This document shows positions 35,847 to 44,713 of a DNA stretch of 64,000 nt, piece after piece. How positions within the stretch are numbered: the stretch's first letter is position 1; every line of letters begins with the position of its first letter. The DNA comes from an uncultured Alphaproteobacteria bacterium (lineage in GTDB: Bacteria > Pseudomonadota > Alphaproteobacteria > RF32 > CAG-239), in contig CALXPO010000011.1 of assembly GCA_944390315.1 (NCBI GenBank), positions 1-64,000 of the forward strand. The letters are read 5' to 3'. The notes under the pieces were generated by a model, which saw only the letters and a program-made list of their open reading frames with translations, ran no database searches and was not told the origin of the DNA. A program made the position numbers and the translations under genes.

Positions 35847-35868
35847 CTCTTGCCTCCCGCAGTCCGTA

Positions 35869-37068
35869 TTAATTTTCTTTATCTTCCGACGACGTCATAT
35901 TATCCTCAGCGTCCGTTAAGATTGCTCCGCTGCCCGACGTAATTTCTTTTTCCAATTCTCCAAGTTTTTCTTGTTCCTCTGCTTCTGCCGTTTCAAATTC
36001 TTCATCGCTTGGCGGCGTGAATTTGTAGTTATCTAAATTAAAATCCCCAACGGCTTGTTCCGGATTAGCAACCCCAAAGTTTTCCGTTGCCAAATCTTTT
36101 GCTATATCTAATTGCACTTTTTGCAGTAAAATTTCCGTAAAATTAAGAAGAGCTTGGATGTTGTCCGCTTTCATGGTAACAACCGTTCCGACTGCTCCGC
36201 CCAGACTCTCAAAATCCGCCGTAGATACTTTGCTTTTTTCTGCTTTTTCGTTATCTTCCGCAAGTTTTGATTTTATCATCATAACTCTTCCCATGGCCTT
36301 GCCCATCGTATTGATATACATTTTTTTATAGATTGCGGCATAGGTCGCTATAACATGTGTATTGACTTCCGTATCTTTACCCGGCATTAAAGAAGAAGCC
36401 GTTTCCTGCAAATCTTCAGACGAATCATAACTTGACGTAATTGTTGAAATTGATGATATTAAAGAACTTGCTTTCCCTTGCAAATCTCCTATCTGATCAC
36501 TTAAATTCCCCAACTTTTTATCTGCGTCTTTATTTATTTTCTTGGTTTCTTTGGCAAGGTTGTTGGATAGCTTTTTCTTTTCTTTCTCGTTTTGTCTGAT
36601 TTCTTTTTGATATTTCGATGCGTTATCAGGATCTTCTATTATTTTTTTTCTTAATTCACTATTATTTTTATCCAGTTCAACAATTTTTTCATTCGTTTCT
36701 CTGGTCTTATTCGCAATCTCGGTTGCCGCTTCAACTTTTACTTTATTGCTTTCAGCCTCTTTTGCCTCAATATCTCCCATGATGCCGCCTAATTCGTTTA
36801 AATTTATCGACCCCATATCGTTTAATGCTTTTGTTGCAAAATCATAGGCTTCTTTTGCTCCTTGTCCGTAAGTAATCCCTGTTTGTATAATGGATGACTC
36901 TTGCACGGCCTTACTTGCCGTTTGAGACAGGGTATTGCCGTACGCCACAATTTCGTTGCCAATTGTCGTAATATCTGCTTTAAATGGCGGTAGCGGAATA
37001 ACCGCTTCGGCCGTATAAGCGGTATAAAAAGCACTAAAAGCTAAAATACCTAAAATTTTCACTTTCAT
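35869..37068 (-). CDS. Exported helical protein in the VirB5 position
   Basis: The 399-residue protein has a signal peptide (cleavage near residue 22, TAEA-V) and an alpha-helical body. It includes a strongly charged coiled coil at about 110-200 (ETNEKIVELDKNNSELRKK and continuing) and an acidic C-terminus. The start of the mature part (ITTIGNEIVAYGNTLSQTA) is like the amphipathic N-terminus of VirB5 proteins. Its ATG overlaps the stop of the previous gene by one base (TAATG), so translation is coupled, and GAAGGAG lies upstream. The VirB5 label rests on position and helical character, not on a clear motif. Confidence 0.7.
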   Translation of the reverse strand: MKVKILGILAFSAFYTAYTAEAVIPLPPFKADITTIGNEIVAYGNTLSQTASKAVQESSIIQTGITYGQGAKEAYDFATKALNDMGSINLNELGGIMGDIEAKEAESNKVKVEAATEIANKTRETNEKIVELDKNNSELRKKIIEDPDNASKYQKEIRQNEKEKKKLSNNLAKETKKINKDADKKLGNLSDQIGDLQGKASSLISSISTITSSYDSSEDLQETASSLMPGKDTEVNTHVIATYAAIYKKMYINTMGKAMGRVMMIKSKLAEDNEKAEKSKVSTADFESLGGAVGTVVTMKADNIQALLNFTEILLQKVQLDIAKDLATENFGVANPEQAVGDFNLDNYKFTPPSDEEFETAEAEEQEKLGELEKEITSGSGAILTDAEDNMTSSEDKEN

Positions 37069-37727
37069 TACTTTTCTCCTTCCGTCTCTCCGCTTTCTTC
37101 CGCTTTACTACTGTATCGTTGTGCCATTTCTAATAATCTTAATTCGTCAATTGAGGCCTGCATGTCCCAGATATGCGATATACGACGTGCATTTTCCATA
37201 GCTTCTTTTGTCGCGGCAGATTGTAATATTTCTCTACTGTTTTCTGCGGTTACGGTTTCTTCTTGCGCACCGCCTTCCGTTCTATCTTTTTCCATATTGG
37301 TGCGAAGCGTCAGAGCATAAGCATACAAACGGCTTAAACTCTCGCGTCGTGCGGCCTCCGCGGCATTCTTAACTTCTATGTAAGTTGCTGTTTGATCCGT
37401 ATCCGTGTATTCGGGAATTATGTTTCCCGTAAAGGCACCTTCCAAATCTTTTAAGTTCCCGACTTTGTCAGAAACAGAATCCAAAAGTTTAACATCAACT
37501 TTTCCTATATTCGGAATACTGCTGCTTATATCGGCCAGCTGACCAAAATCTCCTTGCCTTATGGCATTTAGTTTTGATTCTACGGTCTTTAGCTTTTCTT
37601 GGACGTTTTGTGCTTCCTTTTGCACATCTTCCAGTTTCCCCAGAACAGTCTCCAAGGCTTCAAAATCAGCATACGCCGGCATACAGCCAAAAAATATGAG
37701 TAATGTCCAGACAAAAAATGTTTTCAT
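37068..37727 (-). CDS. VirB5-like exported helical protein
   Basis: This 219-residue protein has a signal peptide (ending AYA-D, about 21) and long amphipathic helices (EDVQKEAQNVQEKLKTVES). Its size is closest to classical VirB5 (about 220 residues), which forms minor pilus or tip components. Both its ends overlap neighbours by one base in TAATG junctions. It is the best candidate for the true VirB5 among the four exported proteins here, but no diagnostic motif is visible. Confidence 0.72.
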   Translation of the reverse strand: MKTFFVWTLLIFFGCMPAYADFEALETVLGKLEDVQKEAQNVQEKLKTVESKLNAIRQGDFGQLADISSSIPNIGKVDVKLLDSVSDKVGNLKDLEGAFTGNIIPEYTDTDQTATYIEVKNAAEAARRESLSRLYAYALTLRTNMEKDRTEGGAQEETVTAENSREILQSAATKEAMENARRISHIWDMQASIDELRLLEMAQRYSSKAEESGETEGEK

Positions 37728-39271
37728 TATTCTTCTCCATCAGAATCCTCACCCAAAACATCTTTTTGCATCGTGCACAACTGTTCCGCCGTCTCCAGAA
37801 TTATCTGTGAAGAAAAACTCATGGATAGTCTATTCAATAAAAGTTGTGTCTGCTGATTGCTCATTGCGATAACTGTCAGGTCTCCTCTGACATCAGTCGA
37901 ATCTCCTGCCAAGTCATCTTGCTCATCAAGCGTATCACTATAGTTCGCTGCTTCGTATTTGGCTTGTGTAGCTTCCGCCAGCAAAGCTACAACCGTATCA
38001 TATATCATTTTTTGACAATCTTTTACGCTTAATGATGCGTCATAGCTATTATCTGCGTTATTATCTTTTATTATTTGCTCTATACATTCTTTTCTTTTGT
38101 TTTCGTCATTAATAAAAGTCTCGGGATCAATTTCACATTTTTGCGCCATTGGAACAACGTAGACATCTCCAATATAGCTGTTTCCCGCAGAACTTCCGTC
38201 ATTAGCACTGGCAAACGCGACTTTATCATGATGTCTGTATGTGTTGGAGGATACTCTGTCTACTTTGACCGCTTGCGGCGATACCCTAAATTGTTTTCTG
38301 GTCGGAGATACGGTTGTTGGCGTTTTGACTGCCGTAGCGCTTGCTGACGGAGATTTAGCAACGGCTCCGGCTTTCGTTGCCGTAGCATTTGCTGACGGAG
38401 ATTTAGCAACGGCTCCTGCTTTCGTTGCCGTAGCATTTGCTGACGGAGCTTTGGCAACGGCTCCGGCTTTCGTTGCCGTAGCACCTGCTGACGGAGCTTT
38501 GGCAACGACTCCCGCTTTCGCTGCCGTAGCACTTGCTGACGGAGCTTTGGCAACAGCTCCGGCTTTCGTTGCCGTAGCACTTGCTGACGGAGTTTGAGCA
38601 ACGGCTTCTGCTTTCGCTGCCGTAGCACCTGCTGACGGAGCTTTGGCAACGACTCCCGCTTTCATTGCCGCTGCATTTGCCGGCAAAATGCCATACCCAT
38701 CTTGCTCTATTTCCTCATTTTTCGTTTCATCTTCATAGAGCTTATCCGTTGATGTCATCAAAGAATCAATGGGCATTGCTTTGTTTTGTTGCAATGTCGT
38801 GTATTCATCGCTCGCCTTAACGTTTTCGACAGAAACAGCTTCTCCTGCTGCCACCTGAGTTTCTTCTTGAGGCTCGCCATCTTCTTTATCCTTATTCAAA
38901 CTGTCTATTGCAGCTTGATAGAGCTCTTTCTGTTCCTTTAGCTCTGCCGTGTGTTCGTCTAAAGCTGTTTTAGCCTCCTCCGCTCGTTGCATAGCTTTTT
39001 GTCCGGCTTCGACTGCGGCCTGAATATTTTCACCATATTCCGATTGAAATTTTGCAATAGAGGCTGCACCATCACCGACTATCGTATTAAGCTCACCGAC
39101 TTTTCCGCTTATTTGCCCTATTAAACCGATATTTTCACCACCGTTTTTTACAATCCCGATGCTTGACGTCACATTTCCAACGTCTAGCGTTGGCAATCCG
39201 GCGTAAGCATTGACTGCCAACACAAAATTTATACCGGATAAAACGATGCCCCAGCTTTTATAATTCACCAT
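37727..39271 (-). CDS. Exported protein with 16-residue Ala/Lys/Pro repeats, VirB5 position
   Basis: The 514-residue protein has a signal peptide (ending AYA-G, about 24) and a helical N-terminal region (about 40-130). Seven tandem 16-residue repeats follow (AGAVAKAPSASATATK and variants, about residues 205-320), then a helical C-terminal region with four or five Cys. The repeat is basic and Pro/Ala-rich and therefore probably extended. The same repeat is found in the giant protein encoded at 31659-35846. The gene starts 75 bases downstream of virB4, with GGAGGG before the ATG. Confidence 0.75.
   Translation of the reverse strand: MVNYKSWGIVLSGINFVLAVNAYAGLPTLDVGNVTSSIGIVKNGGENIGLIGQISGKVGELNTIVGDGAASIAKFQSEYGENIQAAVEAGQKAMQRAEEAKTALDEHTAELKEQKELYQAAIDSLNKDKEDGEPQEETQVAAGEAVSVENVKASDEYTTLQQNKAMPIDSLMTSTDKLYEDETKNEEIEQDGYGILPANAAAMKAGVVAKAPSAGATAAKAEAVAQTPSASATATKAGAVAKAPSASATAAKAGVVAKAPSAGATATKAGAVAKAPSANATATKAGAVAKSPSANATATKAGAVAKSPSASATAVKTPTTVSPTRKQFRVSPQAVKVDRVSSNTYRHHDKVAFASANDGSSAGNSYIGDVYVVPMAQKCEIDPETFINDENKRKECIEQIIKDNNADNSYDASLSVKDCQKMIYDTVVALLAEATQAKYEAANYSDTLDEQDDLAGDSTDVRGDLTVIAMSNQQTQLLLNRLSMSFSSQIILETAEQLCTMQKDVLGEDSDGEE
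38325..38665 (-). repeat. 48-bp tandem coding repeat, seven units
   Basis: Seven in-frame units of 48 bases, with variants at a few positions (Gly/Ser/Asn after PSA, Val/Ala before Lys). The unit is shared with the gene at 31659-35846. Open frames in the opposite strand or other frames are by-products. Confidence 0.9.
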
Positions 39272-39346
39272 ACCACCCTCCGTCTAGGTCTATATCACTT
39301 TAATAATAGCAAAAAAAAACAATTTTATAAATCTAATTTCGCATAA

Positions 39347-41779
39347 CTACGCAAGATTTAAATATTTTGTAACAAAGTTATCTTCCCCGTATTGTTTTAT
39401 AAGTTCTTCAACCAACAAAACGTTCTTACGTCCTGAATTATATAGTTTTAAGTAAGGACCAAGACCGCTTAAATTAACATCAAGAATAACGGACTCTCCC
39501 GTTGCAGGACGCGATAATAATATGGCATACGGAAAATCTCTGTAAGACTTACCAAAAATAAAATCAATTTCGCGTTGGTTAAGTTTCCAGTTTGTATAAT
39601 CTTCCGGCATTCCTTGAGGGTTACGGAAAAAGATAATAGTTTGGCATTGACCGCGGATAACACCGCCAACGCCCAACTGATCAATAATATCGGGTTGTTG
39701 GAATGCGCAGAGATATGCTTGACGTTTTTTACGTCCTTCACGCAAACCAATTTCGAAATACTCTCGGAACATCGGGTGTTTTAACATCGGCGCCGTTTCA
39801 TCTATCATAATCAAAGCCGGAGCACCGGTTTCGCCTGTTTCAGTCTGAATTCTGTGCATAATGTAACTGATAACGGCCGGAGCCAACGTGTCATCTTCAA
39901 ATATATGCGTAAAATCAAATGCGATAAAACGCTTTGAGTGCAAATCCAAACTATCTTTAGTCGAATTAAAAATATTGCCGTATTGATCAGGATTAACCCA
40001 ACGATATAGCTCTCGACGCATGTTTCCTGTCGGAGAAAAACAACTCTTATACAAGTTGCTCATAATACGCTCTTCCGGTCGCAAATAATCAAATGCCGTG
40101 GTTACGGCACGCGCAATTTCTCTTTCGGACAGAGCATCGTCAACCATTGTAATCGACTTCATCCAGCGACGCAGAAACGCCCTGTTGGTCTGGTTGGGTT
40201 CAGCATCAAAAGGATTAAGTGAAACATTCTTTTCATCTCCGTCAAAACCGACATACGCTCCCTTAACGGCTCGAGTAAAAATTTCGGCACCACGGTGTCT
40301 ATCAAAGAAAAACACTTTCAAATCTTTGTGCCTCATAGCCTGACCGGCCAAAAAGGTCAATAATGTCGTTTTGCCTTGTCCGGTAGGACCGATAATACAA
40401 CAGTGCGCTACGGCAGCTTCTTCAGATGAAACATGGAATTGAAAACGATAAGCAGAACCTGTCGTCGTTCTAAAAATTGTAATGGCTCCCGGACCCCAGT
40501 CGCTCTTTGCGAAACCTTCCGAAGGCTTGTCAAACGAAATGGCCACCGCAGCGACTCTTGAAAGATAACGATATGTCCGAGGATATGTATCATATGTCGG
40601 AAATTGATTAAAAAATGTTGCTTGGCTGACCCAGCCTTCGCGAACCGGAGTAACACCAAACAAACGGCATATTCTCTGTACTTCACCTTCGGCAAAATCT
40701 ATTTCCTCCAGACTTTCTCCTTTCAAAATTAAAGTCATGGAATATTCCGTTAAAGCCTGATAATTTGCATCACTGTCTTCTATTGAAGAAAGAGCTTCAT
40801 CATACTGAGCAATAACATCGCCAGAAAAACTCGTCATTCTTGCCATATTTGCCTGTTGCAACAATAAGGCCCGCGCATTAGGCTTAAATATAGGCTTGAT
40901 ATTGTGCAGCATGGTCAGTTCGCAATCAATTGCCAACAGCGAAACAATCATAGACTCATCCATGAAATCTCCGGATGTCCGAAGCCCCATGCTGATGGCG
41001 TACATTTCCTTATCACCTGAAAAAAATTTGATAATTCCGTTTTCTCCGGTAAAGTGAATATGATCGGCCGTTAAAATTTCATTCAGCATCGTCCCTTCTG
41101 CGTTGCGAACTTTTGGCTCAGGTTTTGAAACTGGACTGCATATCCGGCTAAAAATGAAAAAAGGACTATCTTTGGGTTGGCTATCTTCACTTTCAAACAT
41201 TGCTCTGACGCCGTATTCGCTCAATGTGGCCATTAAAGTCTGCGACGCATAGTTCAGGTCTTTAAGTGCATCAGGTCTGTCTGCTACGGAAATGATTATA
41301 TAGTGAGAATTACTATAAACACGATTTAACGTACTTTGCCAAGTATAAGCAACTTGTTCAAGCAGAGGGTTATCAAAAGTTCCGAGAATTTCATCAGGCG
41401 GAATTCTTTCTCTCAGTGTTATAACGCGGCATGTGATTTGCAAATCGGACATATTGTCAATCCATGCCTTACGAGCCTCTACCATGGCCATGTTTTTTTC
41501 TTCAGTGGCAAAAGCCAAATCCAACCCTTCTATCTTGAAAACTCGAGCAAAAGAGCCGTTATAACAACGAATCGTCATTCCGTCAGACATGAGTTTATTA
41601 AACGGAAGAAAATCCGCAACTTTAGATTCACTCGGCTGAGGCAAAATACTTCGCCCCAATTTAGTTACCCACAAACCGGCAAATGCCGCAGCAGAAATAA
41701 AACCAATCACTGCGACAATAACTTCTTTGGCACTCAGACCTTGCACGAAAGTGCTGAAAAAATCAAAATCAGGGTACAA
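39347..41779 (-). CDS. virB4: VirB4-type secretion ATPase
   Basis: VirB4 is the largest and most conserved ATPase of type IV secretion, bound to the inner membrane. This 810-residue protein has an N-terminal hydrophobic segment (about 18-40), the CagE/TrbE/VirB4 domain, a Walker A motif (GPTGQGKTT, residues 464-472) and a Walker B strand (ALIMIDETAP, about 650). The length is normal. Its start overlaps the end of virB3 by 11 bases, a common VirB3-VirB4 arrangement. It is the strongest single marker of the system. Confidence 0.95.
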   Translation of the reverse strand: MYPDFDFFSTFVQGLSAKEVIVAVIGFISAAAFAGLWVTKLGRSILPQPSESKVADFLPFNKLMSDGMTIRCYNGSFARVFKIEGLDLAFATEEKNMAMVEARKAWIDNMSDLQITCRVITLRERIPPDEILGTFDNPLLEQVAYTWQSTLNRVYSNSHYIIISVADRPDALKDLNYASQTLMATLSEYGVRAMFESEDSQPKDSPFFIFSRICSPVSKPEPKVRNAEGTMLNEILTADHIHFTGENGIIKFFSGDKEMYAISMGLRTSGDFMDESMIVSLLAIDCELTMLHNIKPIFKPNARALLLQQANMARMTSFSGDVIAQYDEALSSIEDSDANYQALTEYSMTLILKGESLEEIDFAEGEVQRICRLFGVTPVREGWVSQATFFNQFPTYDTYPRTYRYLSRVAAVAISFDKPSEGFAKSDWGPGAITIFRTTTGSAYRFQFHVSSEEAAVAHCCIIGPTGQGKTTLLTFLAGQAMRHKDLKVFFFDRHRGAEIFTRAVKGAYVGFDGDEKNVSLNPFDAEPNQTNRAFLRRWMKSITMVDDALSEREIARAVTTAFDYLRPEERIMSNLYKSCFSPTGNMRRELYRWVNPDQYGNIFNSTKDSLDLHSKRFIAFDFTHIFEDDTLAPAVISYIMHRIQTETGETGAPALIMIDETAPMLKHPMFREYFEIGLREGRKKRQAYLCAFQQPDIIDQLGVGGVIRGQCQTIIFFRNPQGMPEDYTNWKLNQREIDFIFGKSYRDFPYAILLSRPATGESVILDVNLSGLGPYLKLYNSGRKNVLLVEELIKQYGEDNFVTKYLNLA

Positions 41780-42059
41780 ATTTATTCCCCTTTGTCTTAT
41801 ATAGATTCTTGGTTACACGATAAGTTTGTCCATATGCCTGTATCATACTTGAAATATGCGGCTCTTTTGTGCCCCAAAACACAATTGCACCATGTACAAG
41901 CAAGATACTGGCAACGAATATAATTGGGTTAATTTCAAAGGCGCCTATTGCCACAAACATAATCGGAAATTGAACACCTAGATTAAGCAGTACGGGCAAA
42001 AACGGCCCCCATAAAATCTTCGGCGGGCTGGCAACAGCTTTTAATACAGGTTCTCGCAT
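41769..42059 (-). CDS. virB3: VirB3-type inner-membrane protein
   Basis: The 96-residue protein has two adjacent membrane segments (about 18-62) and the usual short N-terminus with a Pro near the first helix (KILWGPFLP). Size, topology and overlap with virB4 identify VirB3, which anchors VirB4 to the membrane. It is the first gene after the long gap that carries elements A3 and B3. Confidence 0.85.
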   Translation of the reverse strand: MREPVLKAVASPPKILWGPFLPVLLNLGVQFPIMFVAIGAFEINPIIFVASILLVHGAIVFWGTKEPHISSMIQAYGQTYRVTKNLYKTKGNKFVP

Positions 42060-42540
42060 TTCTTCACATTCCTTTGTTTTTTTTGATTCTACAAGAAAAG
42101 TTTTTTTTATGCAACAAAAAAGCTATTTATCGCAGAAATCGTATATTGCTGCGTCGATTTAATTTTTCCCGCTTAGAAGATTGAATGCCATTATGCCTTA
42201 TCGTTATCGTTTTATAAATCCAAACGGTAAATTTATAAATCACCACGAGAATATTTTGTTTAAAAAATATTTGAAAATACCTAATTAAAATTATTTTCAA
42301 AGAATTATCATACAGCAATCTATATTCAGAATCGGATTCTTCATACCCATAAAATATTTTAGAATAGATATTATGCGTCACATAGATGCTCAAATGCAGC
42401 TGAAAAATATAGTTTAAACATATTTATATTATGGCTGTATTGTTTTTGCTATTTGCCCAAAGCTAATTTGAAATTTTCTCTGTTGAAATTATAGATATCC
42501 CCAAGATATCCTCGATACACGGAGACTTCTAAATCAGCTA
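42060..42540. other. AT-rich gap upstream of virB3
   Basis: I see no convincing gene in these 480 bases. A short minus-strand frame at 42127-42393 lacks a ribosome binding site and family resemblance. The gap separates the virB2 group from virB3 and is likely to hold a promoter for virB3-virB11, but no convincing pair of boxes stands out. Confidence 0.5.
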
Positions 42541-42634
42541 AGACCTTGCGGTTCGACCACACTCTTTGGCGTGGAGCGGTGTTGTCCCAACACCTTGGCA
42601 TTCTGCCCCGAGTAACTCTGGGTTTCCCGTAAAA
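42541..42634 (-). repeat. Intergenic element family B, copy 3 (diverged)
   Basis: Read on the minus strand it follows element A3 directly. Hairpins GGTGTTG/CAACACC and CCACGC/GTGTGG are kept; the latter changes a G-C pair to G-U, which preserves pairing in RNA. It is the most diverged of the three B copies. Confidence 0.7.
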
Positions 42635-42782
42635 CAACTCATAAACGTCCACTCGCTGACACAAGTGGTAATTAGCCTATTCGAACTTCGTTCGCCCTGC
42701 CACAAAGCTCCACAAGCCTTACGACTGAGCTGGTATGTCTACATCTACCTGCTTGCACAGCTAGATGCTACGTTCGAAGCAT
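42635..42782 (-). repeat. Intergenic element family A, copy 3
   Basis: On the minus strand it begins at the end of the terminator T-run and shows the same hairpin order as A1 and A2. It shares the core GAACGAAGTTCGAATAGGCT with the other copies. A and B are head-to-tail here, which suggests they can occur as a composite. Confidence 0.8.
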
Positions 42783-42821
42783 AAAAAAAAATGCCGCCTG
42801 GGAGAAAAGGCGGCATTTTGC
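42783..42821 (-). terminator. Intrinsic terminator of the virB2 group
   Basis: On the minus strand, AATGCCGCC pairs with GGCGGCATT and nine T residues follow. It ends transcription after the third VirB2-like gene. The flanking A/T tracts may make it bidirectional. Confidence 0.85.
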
Positions 42822-42835
42822 GGTACTTCAGGTTA

Positions 42836-43879
42836 TCAGAATATATTACCTAAATTACCCGGAATATCCATAATTCCGTTACCTATACCATTAATAGTAC
42901 CAAGATCTTCAACAACTCCTTTACCTTCGTTGGCGGCATCATTAATACCTGAGAAGAAGTCTCCAACCCGTTCTCCCAATCCCGGTTGTCCTTCCTTATC
43001 CGTATAGTTGGTGCCAAACGTTCCTGCCGCAGAAGTAAGTGCCCCTGTTGCAGATCCGAGATTATTAAAGGCACCGACGCCAGCCGTCAAAATACCGCCT
43101 ATGCCTTGGGCTCCTTCAAATCCTTTCACAGTTGAATCTACGGCGTTATATACCGTTCCGGCAGCTGCGATAACCGAGTTGGCCGTATTGTAAGCCTTCA
43201 GACCTTCTTCGGCAACAGTTTTAATCGTATCCTTAAACTTCTGCCAGCCCGTACGCGTATCTACATCACCCATAGAATTTTTTAATTGATCTAAACCCGC
43301 CAGACCGCCTTTTTCGGTTGTTGCTTTGCCTTGAATATTGCTGCTGTCTATTTTTTCAATTCTCGGTCTCTCCATACCGTCTTCGCCAACAGGCATACCG
43401 TTTTCATCCATACCGCTTCCGGTTAAAGTCGTAGACGTCGGACATTCATCGCCTTCGCATTCCCCAAAAGTCATTGAATAATCATCTTCCGTAAAATCAG
43501 GCTGCAGAAAATAGCCGTAAGTCAACGGAGTGCTGCCGTCCTCAGATGTAAAATATTCTATAAAAGGCGTAATCATCGAAAGTAAAAACAAACTTAACGC
43601 AATATTTGCCAAATGTTTGAAACTTATTTTGTTAAAAATCGCCGCAAACGTAAACGCTATTAGACCAAAACCGCCAAGGGTATAAACAATTTTACGTATA
43701 TCAAACAGCGTTGTCGTTATTTTACAAGCAATAACCTTAAAAATACCTTGCTTGGATTCATCTTCCAGACATCCAAGCAAATCAGCCATGGCATCTCCAG
43801 GGTTATAGCAGACAAAAATCAGCGTCAGCAATAACAACAGAGATACAGATATTCTATCTTTCGTCTTTGAATTTTGCAT
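42836..43879 (-). CDS. VirB2-like protein with long C-terminal extension
   Basis: The 347-residue protein has a signal peptide and, at about residues 58-110, the two-helix core of the neighbouring VirB2 proteins (DIRKIVYTLGGFGLIAFTF...IFNK). A hydrophilic extension of about 220 residues follows, including a Gly/Ala-rich half that may form short helices. A Cys pair (LLGCLED and VIACKI) flanks the start of the core. Normal VirB2 pilins have 100-130 residues. AGGAGGG precedes the ATG. It may be a pilus cap or a specialised minor subunit; that is inference. Confidence 0.75.
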   Translation of the reverse strand: MQNSKTKDRISVSLLLLLTLIFVCYNPGDAMADLLGCLEDESKQGIFKVIACKITTTLFDIRKIVYTLGGFGLIAFTFAAIFNKISFKHLANIALSLFLLSMITPFIEYFTSEDGSTPLTYGYFLQPDFTEDDYSMTFGECEGDECPTSTTLTGSGMDENGMPVGEDGMERPRIEKIDSSNIQGKATTEKGGLAGLDQLKNSMGDVDTRTGWQKFKDTIKTVAEEGLKAYNTANSVIAAAGTVYNAVDSTVKGFEGAQGIGGILTAGVGAFNNLGSATGALTSAAGTFGTNYTDKEGQPGLGERVGDFFSGINDAANEGKGVVEDLGTINGIGNGIMDIPGNLGNIF

Positions 43880-43903
43880 AGCACCCTCCTAAATCTCTGT
43901 AAG

Positions 43904-44275
43904 TTATTTCTTTAATTCGGAATCATTGCCGCTTATAAGCGTATCGGTAATCATATCAGGCGTAATAACCGTTTTTTCCACCATGTAGTTAATGATGCCT
44001 GCCGTTGAAGCAATTACCATTAAACCGATTATAATAGCTCCCAGCCATTTCCAGTTAAAATTACCGAAAAAGCCGCCGATAGCTATTGCAACAATACCAA
44101 ATCCGGCTACGGCATAAATAATTTCTCTCATACCGCGGAAAATCTCGGCACCTTTCGATGTCAAATCGCTGAAAAGACCGGACTCAGCGTAAGAATTGGT
44201 TGCAAATAAAATTGAAGAAGCTACGAACGCAACCAATGCAACTATTGTTATTTTCTTTAATTTTACGTACAACAT
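43904..44275 (-). CDS. virB2: VirB2-type major pilin-like protein, paralogue 2
   Basis: The 123-residue protein has a signal peptide (ending SYA-E, about 26) and two membrane helices separated by the short basic/aromatic loop typical of VirB2 (GFFGNFNWKWLGA). VirB2 forms the T4SS pilus and channel lining. I chose the ATG at 44275 because AAGGAA precedes it and the signal peptide begins there; an upstream in-frame start would add 19 improbable residues. Confidence 0.85.
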   Translation of the reverse strand: MLYVKLKKITIVALVAFVASSILFATNSYAESGLFSDLTSKGAEIFRGMREIIYAVAGFGIVAIAIGGFFGNFNWKWLGAIIIGLMVIASTAGIINYMVEKTVITPDMITDTLISGNDSELKK

Positions 44276-44371
44276 CTTCTTTTTTCCTTTTTTTGTTAGT
44301 AGTAAAGAGGGAGGGCTGCATTGGCTAGCCATAACTTCTGCCAGCCCTCCCGACCGATTTAAGCCGTCAGA

Positions 44372-44713
44372 CTATACACCGAAAGTATCGGCTACGCCCG
44401 TACTGGCTTTTGAACCGGCTGCATATTGTACAACAGCGTTTGCTGCTGCCAAAATAGCCAAACCTACAGCCAGAGCTGCAAACCATTTCCAGTTTACTTT
44501 ACCGAAAATAGCAGCAAAAGCGACGCCAACCAAACCGAAACCGCCAAGAATGAAGATGATTGTTCTAACGGCTTCAAATACGTTAGACACCTTCTGGCTA
44601 GCTTGGGTCATCAAGCTGCCGCCGTCAATAGCTGCGGCATCGCCAACCATAGCAACGGTTATAAACATAACCATTGCGGCCAGCGTCCAGATATTTCTTT
44701 TAATAAATTGCAT
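44372..44713 (-). CDS. virB2: VirB2-type major pilin-like protein, paralogue 1
   Basis: This 113-residue protein has a signal peptide (ending AAA-I, about 29) and two membrane helices with the loop IFGKVNWKWF. It shares GGFGL, the aromatic/basic loop and the helix pattern with the other two VirB2-like proteins. AAAGGAG precedes the ATG closely. It is the first gene of the minus-strand T4SS operon and the most VirB2-like. Confidence 0.87.
   Translation of the reverse strand: MQFIKRNIWTLAAMVMFITVAMVGDAAAIDGGSLMTQASQKVSNVFEAVRTIIFILGGFGLVGVAFAAIFGKVNWKWFAALAVGLAILAAANAVVQYAAGSKASTGVADTFGV

Noticed and set aside
38260..38649. Minus-strand frame of 129 codons, Gln/Arg/Leu repeats
   Set aside because: It is the alternative reading frame of the 48-bp repeat array in the real exported protein.
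34800..38665. Possible CRISPR array suggested by the regular 48-bp repeats
   Set aside because: The repeats are contiguous without spacers, lie in frame in two long genes and encode a 16-residue protein repeat.
42127..42393. Minus-strand frame of 88 codons upstream of virB3
   Set aside because: No ribosome binding site, no plausible domain, and AT-rich composition typical of the gap.
42449..42664. Open frame of 71 codons on the minus strand
   Set aside because: It crosses element B3 and the end of A3; the coding potential comes from the repeat.
18714..44713. Labelling the system Dot/Icm (type IVB)
   Set aside because: VirB3, VirB4, VirB8, VirB9 and VirB11 order and motifs are of the Vir type. 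The repeat-rich VirB10 resembles DotG only in having repeats.
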